DNA of 64,000 bases, taken from NCBI RefSeq assembly GCF_000612665.1, contig NZ_HG942079.1, positions 1 through 64,000 of the forward strand, in the 5' to 3' direction. The position numbers and the translations under genes are program-made. Positions 51,830-60,296 of this stretch are shown one piece after another. The notes under the pieces are model-generated. The model made no database searches. It worked only from the letters and a program-made list of their open reading frames with translations, and was not told the origin of the DNA. This DNA is from Neobacillus dielmonensis. GTDB lineage: Bacteria; Bacillota; Bacilli; Bacillales; Cytobacillaceae. Position 1 is the stretch's first letter, and the number at the start of each line of letters is the position of its first letter.

Positions 51830-53500
51830 ATGAAAATGAGCGAACAAACCATCACTGATTTTAAAACAAATTTGTCAAATCTTTTGAAAGCAAGGTTTCC
51901 CTATTTATATATTGCCACATGGGAAGAGGAGCGAGCCGTTGCAGTAATCCAGTCGGTCGCCGAGGACGTGAGCCTGATTAAAACCAGCCGGAAAGTGTTT
52001 ACCTGGAGTGTAACAAAAGGCTTGTCTGAAAATGGTGAAAAAGGAAAAGAAGAAACAAAAACTCCGATCAAAGCCCTTGAATTTATCGAACGATATAGTG
52101 AACCCGCCATCTTTATTCTAAAAGATTTCCACGTTTACTTCGGTACAAATGGACGACCCTCTGACATTCAACTGATTCGAAAGGTTCGCGACCTTGTGCC
52201 CACCTTGAAACAAAGTCCAAGCCCCAAAAATGTGATTTTCGTCAGTCCAAGCCTCGTATTACCGGATGATTTACAAAAAGATGTCACCATCGTTGACTTT
52301 GATCTTCCCTCCTTTTTTGAAATCAAATATGTTCTAGATGAAATGATTTATGCCAATCAAAAAAGCGGTAGGATTGTCATTAATCTTAATGAAGAAGAAA
52401 AGGAACGATTGGCCAAGGCAGCGCTGGGGTTAACCCTGCAGGAAGCAGAAAATGCCTTTGCCCGGGCCATGGTGGAGGATGGCAGACTGGATATCAACGA
52501 TGTTGAAGTCATCATGGAAGAGAAACGACAAATCATCAAGAAGTCCGGAATCCTGGAATATATTAAAAGTGACCTTAGGATGGAGGACGTCGGCGGACTG
52601 GAAAACCTGAAACGCTGGTTGAAAAAACGGAACAAATCCTGGCTCGAGTCCGCCCAAAAATATGGACTACCCGCACCTAAAGGCGTCCTAATTACAGGAG
52701 TTCCCGGCTGCGGAAAGAGTTTAATTGCTAAATCCATCAGTGCGATGTGGCAGCTGCCCCTGCTCCGCCTCGATATGGGGAAGATTTTTAGTGGTGTCGT
52801 GGGTAGCAGTGAAGAGAATATGAGAAAGGCGATTCAAACGGTCGAGGCCATCGCTCCATCCATCCTGTGGATTGATGAGATTGAAAAAGGCTTCAGTGGC
52901 CTTTCTTCAACCGGTGACAGCGGCACTTCCAGCCGGATTTTTGGAACGTTCTTAACCTGGATGCAGGAGAAAACAAAGCCAGTGTTTGTGGTGGCTACGG
53001 CCAATAATATTCATTCCCTGCCGGCCGAATTGCTGCGAAAAGGGAGGTTTGATGAAATTTTTTTCGTCGATTTGCCGACTCTAAACGAACGAATGGAAAT
53101 TTTCAAAGTTCACATTAAAAAAAGGCTGAACAACCCGCACGTAATAGGCCAGTTTGAACTGAATGACCGGGTGCTGGAAGAACTGGCGCAGTTAACGGAA
53201 GGCTATGTCGGTGCAGAAGTAGAGCAAATTGTGATATCAGCACTGTTCGAGGCGTTCTCCGAGGACCGAAGCATTGAATTGAATGATTTTATAAAGGCCA
53301 TCCAGAATACAGTACCGCTGTCGGTGACCCAGGCAGAGCAAATCCACTCCATCCGCGAATGGGCCAATATCCGCGCTGTGGCGGCGACTCCAAAAGAGGA
53401 TCGTTCGGAGTACAAGAGCGAAGTGAAGCTTGTCAAAGAACCACCTTCTGAGGCCGAGGATGTGCGGATGGCACGGGGCGGCCGGGCAGTGGATTTTTAA
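51830..53500 (+). CDS. AAA+ ATPase, Ycf46-like (first gene of five-gene operon)
   Basis: This 556-aa protein has an N-terminal RecA/P-loop-like non-canonical region (residues 1-250) and a C-terminal AAA+ module. Walker A GVPGCGKS is at 290-297, Walker B ILWIDEI at 345-351, and the arginine finger region RKGRFDEIF at about 403-411. The layout matches the Ycf46 family known from cyanobacteria and plastids, whose function is poorly known. It ends in ARGGRAVDF; the fourth gene of the operon ends in AGRMVDF. ATG 51830 follows AAGGGG. Four genes follow in the same direction to a strong terminator. It could remodel or load the radical-SAM or membrane partner. Confidence 0.9.
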   Translation: MKMSEQTITDFKTNLSNLLKARFPYLYIATWEEERAVAVIQSVAEDVSLIKTSRKVFTWSVTKGLSENGEKGKEETKTPIKALEFIERYSEPAIFILKDFHVYFGTNGRPSDIQLIRKVRDLVPTLKQSPSPKNVIFVSPSLVLPDDLQKDVTIVDFDLPSFFEIKYVLDEMIYANQKSGRIVINLNEEEKERLAKAALGLTLQEAENAFARAMVEDGRLDINDVEVIMEEKRQIIKKSGILEYIKSDLRMEDVGGLENLKRWLKKRNKSWLESAQKYGLPAPKGVLITGVPGCGKSLIAKSISAMWQLPLLRLDMGKIFSGVVGSSEENMRKAIQTVEAIAPSILWIDEIEKGFSGLSSTGDSGTSSRIFGTFLTWMQEKTKPVFVVATANNIHSLPAELLRKGRFDEIFFVDLPTLNERMEIFKVHIKKRLNNPHVIGQFELNDRVLEELAQLTEGYVGAEVEQIVISALFEAFSEDRSIELNDFIKAIQNTVPLSVTQAEQIHSIREWANIRAVAATPKEDRSEYKSEVKLVKEPPSEAEDVRMARGGRAVDF

Positions 53501-53557
53501 AAAAATGGGGAAGTCAATCTGGCTATAGAATTTGATAGAAAGGAATGGTTTATCTTA

Positions 53558-53785
53558 ATGGCAAAACAATTGCGTATTCAAATCTTTCAAGACGGTCAGA
53601 TTCAAGCTGAGGTTCTTGGAATAAAAGGGAAAAAGTGTACCGATTATATCTCGCTGTTAGAAGAGCTGTTGGAAGCAGAGACCGTTGATTCGGAATACAC
53701 ACCAGAATATTACGAAGTGGAAGAAACCGAATTAGCAGAGGTTGAAACCAATTCGATGAAATTAAACATAAAGGGGGACTCATAA
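53558..53785 (+). CDS. DUF2997 protein (75 aa)
   Basis: This small acidic protein begins KQLRIQIFQDGQIQAEVLGI, two beta strands with a tight turn, followed by GKKCTDYISLLEELL, a helix with a conserved Cys. This is the DUF2997 pattern. The second half is Glu-rich and ends MKLNIKGDS. It starts 57 bases after the AAA gene behind GAAAGG, and its stop codon directly abuts the next ATG. DUF2997 genes are known to travel with DUF1257 genes; no function is established. A small beta-strand protein beside a radical-SAM enzyme could be a substrate or carrier, which is speculation. Confidence 0.8.
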   Translation: MAKQLRIQIFQDGQIQAEVLGIKGKKCTDYISLLEELLEAETVDSEYTPEYYEVEETELAEVETNSMKLNIKGDS

Positions 53786-54520
53786 ATGTCTGTGTCATTA
53801 GCTCTTATTCCTGTTGCTCTTGCGCTTAGGGCCGTGATGCATAAAGATGTATTTGATGAATGGTCCAAATCCATGCAGGTCATCGTACCGACAACAATTG
53901 AAACGGAAGCTGAACTGATTTCAACCTTATACAAATCAGGTTATGACGCTGAAAAATATGGCGGTACGATTAAGACCCATTTAAACAACAAGGAGCAATT
54001 CTTTTTTTGGGAATACATAGATGGGAAATGGCATGCGATTTTTGCAAAATCCGACTCCCCAGCGATGTTAGAAACGTTTATGTGCGACCTGGAGGAGAAA
54101 GCGCAGCGGCAAATTTTTACCGGAAGCATTCATCAAGAGGAAGAACGGATCGGACAAGATACGGTTCAAACCTTCCCGACCAACTTTCGGGATGGAAACA
54201 TCCTGGTACGAACACTAAAGGAATTTGGCGTGAATCCGATCCAAGGTGCCAATGGCCAGATTACCTGCAACCTGCAGGGAACCTATCTTACTTTCCGACA
54301 GCACGGGGATGCTCCTTTTTCGATTGAAATTAAAAATCCGCCGAATTTACATGACATTTTTTTGTATATCTCCGACTTGGATGAGGAGTACAAACGCTGC
54401 GTTCAAGCCATTGTCTATGAGAAGCTTAAGCAAAGGGCGGCAGAGAAAAATTTGTTGATTGAATCAGAAGAAATAATGGAGGATAACTCCATTGTTATTA
54501 CCCTAAATATCCAGGGATAA
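53786..54520 (+). CDS. DUF1257/Ycf35-like protein
   Basis: This 244-aa protein looks like two parts. The first, about residues 1-115, starts SVSLALIPVALALRAVMHKD and contains FFFWEYIDGKWHAIFAKSD. The second resembles DUF1257/Ycf35: TNFRDGNILVRTLKEFGVNP, then DEEYKRCVQAIVYEKLKQRA and ESEEIMEDNSIVITLNI. Its ATG follows the DUF2997 stop with no gap, so translation is coupled. Ycf35 proteins are conserved in cyanobacteria and plastids without known activity. The family call for the second half is moderate. Confidence 0.72.
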   Translation: MSVSLALIPVALALRAVMHKDVFDEWSKSMQVIVPTTIETEAELISTLYKSGYDAEKYGGTIKTHLNNKEQFFFWEYIDGKWHAIFAKSDSPAMLETFMCDLEEKAQRQIFTGSIHQEEERIGQDTVQTFPTNFRDGNILVRTLKEFGVNPIQGANGQITCNLQGTYLTFRQHGDAPFSIEIKNPPNLHDIFLYISDLDEEYKRCVQAIVYEKLKQRAAEKNLLIESEEIMEDNSIVITLNIQG

Positions 54521-54568
54521 TAACTTAGTATTTTCATAGAATTAGTTTTTTGAGGGGGAAAATAGTGC

Positions 54569-55333
54569 ATGTCAGCATCACCCAAAGGGGCCATCTGGAG
54601 ACTGAGGAACTCGCTGTGGATGCTTTTTACCTTTACGTTTGTCTTTAACTGGATTGGCTTTTTCATCATCGGACGGAAAGCCCGCTATAAAAAGTGGTCG
54701 ATATATGGGGCCCTTTATACCATCCCGTTTATTCTCCTTTGTGTTTTCGGAGAACAATACGATACAAATTCATGGCAATGGGACTTGATTGGTTATTCCA
54801 TGCTTGGTGGGGGAATCGCCTCGATTATTCATGCCTTTCGGATCCGCAAAGAGTATTTTTATCGATTAGAAGCCATTGAAATGCGGCAGCCGGAGGAGGA
54901 ACGGAGATTGCGGGGACAGATACAGAAGGAATATGGCGTGGGATATAGTCAGAACCCTGTTCAGCAAACCACTAATAATATAAACACAGGAGTTCCAAAG
55001 CAGCAAACTGTCACGGCACCTTCCTTGGAAAAATCGCACCACCAATCGAAATCCGCTGTCGTTAAGAATAGTCCAGTCGACGACGCAGTTCCTGTTGACC
55101 TTAATCGAGCGACAGAGTTTGAAATTGCCATCTTGCCAGGTGTCGGGCCAATCTTGGCCAAAAAAGCCATCAAGGAAAGGGAAACGTTGGGCGGCTTTCA
55201 ATCGCTGGAAGACTTTGCGGAAATTTTGGGCCTGAAACCACATATTGTGGAAAAAATTCGGCCCCTGGTCATGGTCAACGGTCCGAGGGAACCTCGTTCC
55301 AAACATTACGCAGGACGGATGGTTGATTTTTAA
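54569..55333 (+). CDS. Membrane protein with C-terminal helix-hairpin-helix (ComEA-like) domain
   Basis: This 254-aa protein has three N-terminal membrane helices (about residues 16-36, 43-61 and 70-90) and a charged linker. A helix-hairpin-helix domain follows at about 176-235: VDLNRATEFEIAILPGVGPI, then FQSLEDFAEILGLKPHIVEK, as in ComEA-type DNA-binding modules. The last residues are HYAGRMVDF, sharing GR-x-VDF with the C-terminus of the AAA protein of the same operon. The start follows GAGGGGG. Its stop (TAA) overlaps the next ATG by one base. It may tether the complex to membrane or DNA. Confidence 0.82.
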   Translation: MSASPKGAIWRLRNSLWMLFTFTFVFNWIGFFIIGRKARYKKWSIYGALYTIPFILLCVFGEQYDTNSWQWDLIGYSMLGGGIASIIHAFRIRKEYFYRLEAIEMRQPEEERRLRGQIQKEYGVGYSQNPVQQTTNNINTGVPKQQTVTAPSLEKSHHQSKSAVVKNSPVDDAVPVDLNRATEFEIAILPGVGPILAKKAIKERETLGGFQSLEDFAEILGLKPHIVEKIRPLVMVNGPREPRSKHYAGRMVDF

Positions 55334-55932
55334 TGAAATTAAGAATTCATCAATTTATTCCTTTTACACGTGTCGAGGGGCCTGGCGCGAGGGTATGCAT
55401 TCAGGTCCAAGGCTGCCCGATTCATTGTCCCGGCTGTGCGGTCCCGTTCACATGGTCCACTAAGGGTGGCTATGAGATAACCGTTTCCGAACTGGCAGAG
55501 CGGATTATGGCAGGTCCCAAGGTGGAAGGGATTACGTTTTTAGGCGGAGAACCGTTTGAGCAAGCGGCAGGTCTCGCGGAGCTCGGTGGGATTTTGAAAG
55601 AAGCGGGGTTGTCGGTAATGACCTTTTCCGGATACCTGCTTGAAGATATTCTTGCGGCCAACAGGCAAGACTGGAACGAGTTGCTCCGAGTCACCGACCT
55701 CTTGGTTGACGGTCCATTCCGGAAAGATTTGCGGGATTTGAGCCGCCCTTGGGTGGGGTCCTCCAACCAAAGGTATCATTTTTTGACGGAACGTTATGTG
55801 GATTTGAAGGACCGGTTGGGAAATATCCCAAATCGGTTGGAGGTCACCTTGAAGCCGGATGGCCGAGTGTTTACTAATGGAATGGCGACGATTGAAGATT
55901 TAGAGGGATTATTGAACGAATTGATTAAATAG
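55333..55932 (+). CDS. Radical-SAM 4Fe-4S enzyme (NrdG/activase-like)
   Basis: This 199-aa protein belongs to the short activase-like radical-SAM group. The cluster motif is CPIHCPGC (Cys 28, 32 and 35, a C-x3-C-x2-C), and the SAM-binding GGEP lies in TFLGGEPFEQA. VDGPFRKDLRD and RVFTNGM are further NrdG-like features. NrdG proteins activate glycyl-radical enzymes, but no such enzyme gene is adjacent. The operon partners are an AAA+ ATPase, DUF2997, a DUF1257-like protein and an HHH membrane protein. It starts inside the previous stop codon (TAATG), so coupling is tight. The substrate is unknown. Confidence 0.88.
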   Translation: MKLRIHQFIPFTRVEGPGARVCIQVQGCPIHCPGCAVPFTWSTKGGYEITVSELAERIMAGPKVEGITFLGGEPFEQAAGLAELGGILKEAGLSVMTFSGYLLEDILAANRQDWNELLRVTDLLVDGPFRKDLRDLSRPWVGSSNQRYHFLTERYVDLKDRLGNIPNRLEVTLKPDGRVFTNGMATIEDLEGLLNELIK

Positions 55933-55933
55933 C

Positions 55934-55966
55934 GAGGGTGCCTGTCGGAGGCACCCTCATTTTTTT
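55934..55966 (+). terminator. Operon terminator after the radical-SAM gene
   Basis: GAGGGTGCC and GGCACCCTC form a perfect stem followed by T7. It sets the 3' end of the five-gene operon. Confidence 0.93.
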
Positions 55967-56030
55967 ATCTTTTTTCATCACATTGGCCTGCAGTGAGTAT
56001 TTTTGTGCAATAAAAAAAGCACGACGCTGT

Positions 56031-56792
56031 TTAGAAATCAGGATTGTTCCTCAAAAATCCTTCCCATGCCCTCTTGGTCCCTTCGGCTATCTCTTCTCTA
56101 GGGGCAGTCAGCCTCTGCTCGGTACCGCCGTAACCAATTTCTAGTTGATTAGCTTCCAACCCTTGAAAAATCGTGTCAGCAAAGTGATCCAATGGAGCCC
56201 CAAATGTATGTAAGCCAACTCCTCCTAGGTCCGTATTGACGGCAGGCGGGAAGATTTCGATGACCTCTATACTAGTGTCCGCCAATTGATGCCGTAAGGA
56301 GGTTGAAAATGAATGAATGGCTGCTTTAGTAGCACTATAAATTGGGACCCATACTCCTGGCATGATCGCTAAACCTGAAGAAACATTCAGGATTGCCGCA
56401 TATTTTTGTTGCATGAGGTGTGGGATTAATAGCATCGACAAGTGAATCGGGCCTTCCACATTGATGGCAATTTCATTTTGATAATAGTTCCAATCCTTGT
56501 CGGCATTCAACAAGTTTACTCTCTGCTGGACTCCTGCATTATTGACCAATACGTTCAGCTTTGGGAACTCATTTGTCACCCATTCAACAAGGCCCTTCCT
56601 GTCTTCCTCTTTCGACACATCACAAACACGAATATGTAGTTGGGGAAACTTTTCCTTTGCTTCATTTAGTTTCTCCTGACGCCGTCCAACCACAATGACC
56701 TCGTTCCCTCTGCTCAAGAACCGTTCTGTAAATGCCAAACCAATACCCGAAGCACCGCCAGTAATCAATATCGTATTACCAGATACATTCAT
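56031..56792 (-). CDS. Short-chain dehydrogenase (DltE-like SDR)
   Basis: This 253-aa classical SDR shows the cofactor motif TGGASGIGLAF, VNNAGVQ, the catalytic Ser in NVSSGLA, and YSATKAAIHSF with the catalytic Tyr and Lys. It resembles DltE/YkvO-type oxidoreductases. No dlt genes are adjacent, so a teichoic-acid link is not supported. ATG 56792 follows GGAGG by seven bases. The substrate is unknown. Confidence 0.87.
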   Translation of the reverse strand: MNVSGNTILITGGASGIGLAFTERFLSRGNEVIVVGRRQEKLNEAKEKFPQLHIRVCDVSKEEDRKGLVEWVTNEFPKLNVLVNNAGVQQRVNLLNADKDWNYYQNEIAINVEGPIHLSMLLIPHLMQQKYAAILNVSSGLAIMPGVWVPIYSATKAAIHSFSTSLRHQLADTSIEVIEIFPPAVNTDLGGVGLHTFGAPLDHFADTIFQGLEANQLEIGYGGTEQRLTAPREEIAEGTKRAWEGFLRNNPDF

Positions 56793-56867
56793 CACGAATC
56801 CTCCTGCAATTTACTTCAATATCAGTTTCTCCAACACATGGCATATAATCCACCGCCGGAATAAACC

Positions 56868-56936
56868 TCACCGCAGTACCGCTTTAATTGAGTGGGGGCC
56901 TGTCCCCCACCTCATTAACGCCTTACTGTACTGAAG
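56868..56936. repeat. REP-like palindrome
   Basis: CGCAGTACCGCTTTAATTG, core GGGGGCCTGTCCCCC at 56894-56908, then CATTAACGCCTTACTG. It lies at the 3' end of the OsmC gene. Confidence 0.85.
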
Positions 56937-56939
56937 GAT

Positions 56940-57365
56940 TTATAACACCTTATCCCCTTTGGCCCCGTTTATTGAGTAGCTTGCAGTAATTTCTGAGTTT
57001 AGTGAATGGGCAACGGAGCAATATTTATCTTTGGATAATTGTATCGCCCGAATCACTTTATCTTCAGGAAGTTCTCCTTCTAATGCATAATGAATGTTAA
57101 TCGTAGTAAATCGCTTGGGGTGGTCATCCGCCCGCTCTCCTTTTACATCCATATGAAAAGAAACTGGGTCAAGCCGCATTTTATGTAAAATTGAAATGAT
57201 ATCAATCCCCGTACATCCTGCTACCGCCTGCAGCAGTAACTCCGTTGGCCTTGCCCCTGTATTTTCTCCACCGACTTCCGGCGCCGCATCCATATGAATT
57301 TCGTGCCCAGAAGGAGTCACCCCAGAGAAAGCCATCTTCCCATTCCACTTAACCGTTAATTCCAT
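56940..57365 (-). CDS. OsmC-family (YhfA-like) redox protein
   Basis: This 141-aa OsmC-fold protein has the two conserved active cysteines: one in QAVAGCTGIDI and one in SKDKYCSVAHSL. Members reduce organic or fatty-acid hydroperoxides or act in sulfur chemistry. Conserved RPTELLLQA precedes the first Cys. ATG 57365 follows AAAGGGG; the upstream in-frame start is not supported. Confidence 0.87.
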   Translation of the reverse strand: MELTVKWNGKMAFSGVTPSGHEIHMDAAPEVGGENTGARPTELLLQAVAGCTGIDIISILHKMRLDPVSFHMDVKGERADDHPKRFTTINIHYALEGELPEDKVIRAIQLSKDKYCSVAHSLNSEITASYSINGAKGDKVL

Positions 57366-57379
57366 TAAAAAAACCCCTT

Positions 57380-57711
57380 TCATTTTTACTTATTCTACCC
57401 GATTGACTCTCCCTTATTTTTACTATTTTAAAGAACATTTGTCCAATAATTCGGGTGCAGGAGAAGTCCCTCAATGCTTCACCAATTTAACGTGCTGGGG
57501 GACAGGCCCCCGCCGCTTTACCACTTTAAACTATTAAGGGACTGTCTCCCTATACATTCTCTATGTTTAATTTTGTCGATTTTCTGACTGTTTAAGGGAA
57601 TTAAAGGAACGGTTTTGAATTTATAGTAAAATTCTATTAGTTGTTCTTAAAAGTGAAAGAATGGGCTACATCTAATATGGAATTTAAGGGGAAATAGGTT
57701 TGATTTAGAAA
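57380..57711. repeat. Gene-free stretch with a REP-like palindrome pair
   Basis: TTTAACGTGC, core GGGGGACAGGCCCCC (57497-57511), GCTTTACCACTTTAAAC and a second decayed core GGGACTGTCTCCC (57538-57550). The remainder up to the broken HD-GYP gene is AT-rich promoter-like sequence with nothing else recognised. Confidence 0.8.
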
Positions 57712-58680
57712 ATGAGGAATTGGCTTAATAAACCTATCTATTTTCGATATATTTTTTGTATGATTGTAATCATAAATTTTACTTTGTTTTACTTTAACAT
57801 TGAGCAGCATCATTCCTACGTGTTTTATATTTTGGAGACTGTATTTTTAGGTATTGGGTTTTATCAGAATTCAAGCTTTTTTTAGTTGCAGCTACAACCA
57901 TTATTGTCTTATCCCGACTTATCTTTGGACCAGACTCCTTAAGTCTAATAGCATATGTCATTCTTGAGCCTACCTACCTATTAATTACATTCATATCTGT
58001 CGGTCTAATGAAGCATATTCAAAAAAATAAAGAAGACAGTATTGAGTTATTTACTGCTCTTTCTAAAACGTTAGATTCACGGGACACTTATACCTCGGAC
58101 CATTCCCAAAATGCAGCTAAATATGCAGCCAGAATTGCTAGCAAAATGGGACTGTCGAAACAAGTCATTGATTCTATCTATCAAGGCGGACTGTTACATG
58201 ACATCGGTAAGATTGGCATCCCGGAGGAAATTCTCATGAAGCCAGGGCCATTAACAGAACAGGAATACGCCATCATTAAGAAACATCCCGTGATTGGCTT
58301 TGAAATTATTAAACACGTCTCGAGTTTCAAAAAAATGGAATTCTAGATTTAGTTTTATATCATCACGAAAGATATGATGGAAAAGGATATCCTAAAGGCC
58401 TGAAAGGGGAAGAGATACCATTAGCAGCGAGGATTATGTCAATAGCGGATTCGTTTGATGCGATGACCTCCAAGCCGGGTATATCGGAATGCAATTGATA
58501 TAGATAAAACGCTGGAAGAGATGAAAAATAATAAAGGTCCCCAATTTGACCCAGAAATAATCGATATCTTTTTAAGCCTTTTTAACACAGAAACAAAGAT
58601 TGATTTCCTAGAACATGCATCAAGAGACCAAGAAAAGGTTGCATACTTGAATGAGGATGTTGAACGAAAGTTATCATAGT
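57712..58680 (+). pseudogene. HD-GYP domain protein, broken by frameshifts
   Basis: From ATG 57712 the frame encodes membrane helices (MRNWLNKPIYFRYIFCMIVI), then shifts. A second frame continues with FKLFLVAATTIIVLSRLIFG into the HD-GYP core (SRDTYTSDHSQNAAKYAARI and GGLLHDIGKIGIP). It is interrupted again at an A7 run near 58331, after [27 protein letters not shown] and [16 protein letters not shown] continue in another frame. An extra base near 58474 shifts the end ([16 protein letters not shown] to the stop at 58678). HD-GYP enzymes degrade cyclic di-GMP. Three lesions make a sequencing artefact unlikely but not excluded. Confidence 0.85.
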
Positions 58681-58703
58681 TCGGTTAAGAATGGTGGAAA
58701 CTC

Positions 58704-59342
58704 ATGAAATATCAAGGTAGAATTGTGATTTTGTCTATAGCCTTTGCAATTAATACTTATCAAATAATATATTATTGTTTGCGGGATGGATACGTTAGTA
58801 ACATGGAGTATTTAAGTTTGCCCATCATCCTACCGCTCTCTTGGTGGTTAGGACATCAATATGATCGGGTGAAATTTTATTCAGAAAAAGACCCATTAAC
58901 TGGACTATACAATCGAAGATATTTGGATAACCGTTTTAACAAAATGAAAGCGTCAGCAGTCCGAAACGGAAAGACAATTTCCATCTTGTTTATCGATGTT
59001 AATAACTTTAAAGCGATTAATGATAACTGGGGACATATCGAAGGTGATAGATTAATAAAGGTACTAGCCACACAATTAAAGAGCAGCGTGTCCGATAAAG
59101 ATATCGTTGCACGTTGGGGCGGCGATGAATTCATCATCCTGTCTCTATCATGCAAAGAAGGCACTACTAACGAAATCATACAGCATATCCACGATAATCT
59201 TAAAGTAACCGCTGCCAAACGGCCGGAAATCAGTGTCTCCATCGGGACAGCAGCCTACCCCTCTGATGGGACGAGCCTTGAACAACTCCTAAGAGTCGCA
59301 GATACCAGCATGTACAACATGAAAGTGTACCAAAGCGGATAA
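58704..59342 (+). CDS. GGDEF diguanylate cyclase with short membrane N-terminus
   Basis: This 212-aa protein has two N-terminal hydrophobic segments (IVILSIAFAINTYQII and LPIILPLSWWLG) and a complete GGDEF domain. DPLTGLYNRRYLD opens it, FIDVNNFKAINDNWGH carries the metal and GTP contacts, and RWGGDEFIIL is the active site. It should make cyclic di-GMP. It starts 23 bases after the broken HD-GYP gene, and the two were presumably one operon with opposing activities. Confidence 0.88.
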   Translation: MKYQGRIVILSIAFAINTYQIIYYCLRDGYVSNMEYLSLPIILPLSWWLGHQYDRVKFYSEKDPLTGLYNRRYLDNRFNKMKASAVRNGKTISILFIDVNNFKAINDNWGHIEGDRLIKVLATQLKSSVSDKDIVARWGGDEFIILSLSCKEGTTNEIIQHIHDNLKVTAAKRPEISVSIGTAAYPSDGTSLEQLLRVADTSMYNMKVYQSG

Positions 59343-59345
59343 TTG

Positions 59346-59392
59346 GAGTGGGGACTGTCCCCCACCCCGTTTAATACAATAAAGAGTAACAG
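59346..59392. repeat. REP-like palindrome
   Basis: Core GGGGACTGTCCCCC at 59350-59363, with arm CGTTTAATACAATAAAG. It lies between convergent GGDEF and azoR stops. Confidence 0.8.
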
Positions 59393-59403
59393 GCATTCTC
59401 CCA

Positions 59404-60036
59404 CTACACGGTTATAGCTGCTAACCTTTTAGCAGCCTCTGCTACTCTAGATAAACCATTTGCAATGATTTCTTCTGCTTGGTCAGGTGCGGCGTTATGG
59501 CCTTCTATGATAACTTCATCGATAATTTCCATGCCGAAGATGCCGCCAACAACGTTTTTAATATAATTCACAGACATTTCCAGAGGTTCAGTCTCCGGTG
59601 TAGAATATATGCCTCCGCGTGCGCTTAGGATCATTGCCTTTTTATCAGACATTAAGCTAACCAATTGGCCGTTCTCGTCATATTTAAATGTGAATCCAGC
59701 TTGGTATACATAGTCGATAAATGTTTGCAGTTTAGCAGGAATGGTTAGATTCCAAAGCGGGAATGCGAATACAACGATGTCTGCAGCGGCAAAGGCGTCC
59801 ATTGCCTTTTGCTTGGCGGCCAAAATCCGTTGTTCAATCTCTGTCAGCTCTTCACCCGACTGTGTTTTTGCAAAAGCATTAAATAGATCTTGACCGAAAT
59901 AAGGCATGTCTTCGGCAAAAACATCGTAGGTTGTAGCGTTTACTCCTTCCAAGTTCTCCATGAAGGTTTCGTACATCTTACTGGATACTGCCTCTGAAGC
60001 AGGGCGATTATTGGCTTTTACTATAAGTACATTCAT
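59404..60036 (-). CDS. azoR: FMN-dependent NADH-azoreductase
   Basis: This 210-aa flavodoxin-fold quinone/azo reductase uses FMN and NAD(P)H to reduce quinones and azo compounds, protecting against thiol and electrophile stress. Typical motifs are VLIVKANNRP at the N-terminus, FAFPLWNLTIPAKLQTFIDY in the FMN-binding region, and ARGGIYS. ATG 60036 follows AAGGAG. An upstream longer frame has no ribosome site. Confidence 0.9.
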   Translation of the reverse strand: MNVLIVKANNRPASEAVSSKMYETFMENLEGVNATTYDVFAEDMPYFGQDLFNAFAKTQSGEELTEIEQRILAAKQKAMDAFAAADIVVFAFPLWNLTIPAKLQTFIDYVYQAGFTFKYDENGQLVSLMSDKKAMILSARGGIYSTPETEPLEMSVNYIKNVVGGIFGMEIIDEVIIEGHNAAPDQAEEIIANGLSRVAEAAKRLAAITV

Positions 60037-60231
60037 ATATATTAAGTCTCCTTCTTTTGAATTAGAGCAATCATAAATCTCGGAGTCATAATATATGAAT
60101 CTGAAATAAGTGGTCAAACAAACTGCACCTTCAAGACAAACTTTGAACAGAAAGTCCTAGTTGTTTTATCGGATTTCAGTCAAAAACTACTATGAGAAAA
60201 GATTAAAACAAGGCCATTCGTAGGTGTATGC

Positions 60232-60290
60232 AAGGGTGGGGACAGTCCCCCACTCCACTACTGCGTTAAAGCATCGTGTGACTGTCATCA
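60232..60290. repeat. REP-like palindrome
   Basis: Core GGGGACAGTCCCCC at 60238-60251, followed by CTGCGTTAAAGCATC and a decayed second half. Confidence 0.75.
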
Positions 60291-60296
60291 CAAAAG

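Noticed and set aside
56031-56792. DltE-like SDR as part of a dlt teichoic-acid operon
   Set aside because: No dltABCD genes are adjacent; the family name reflects similarity only.
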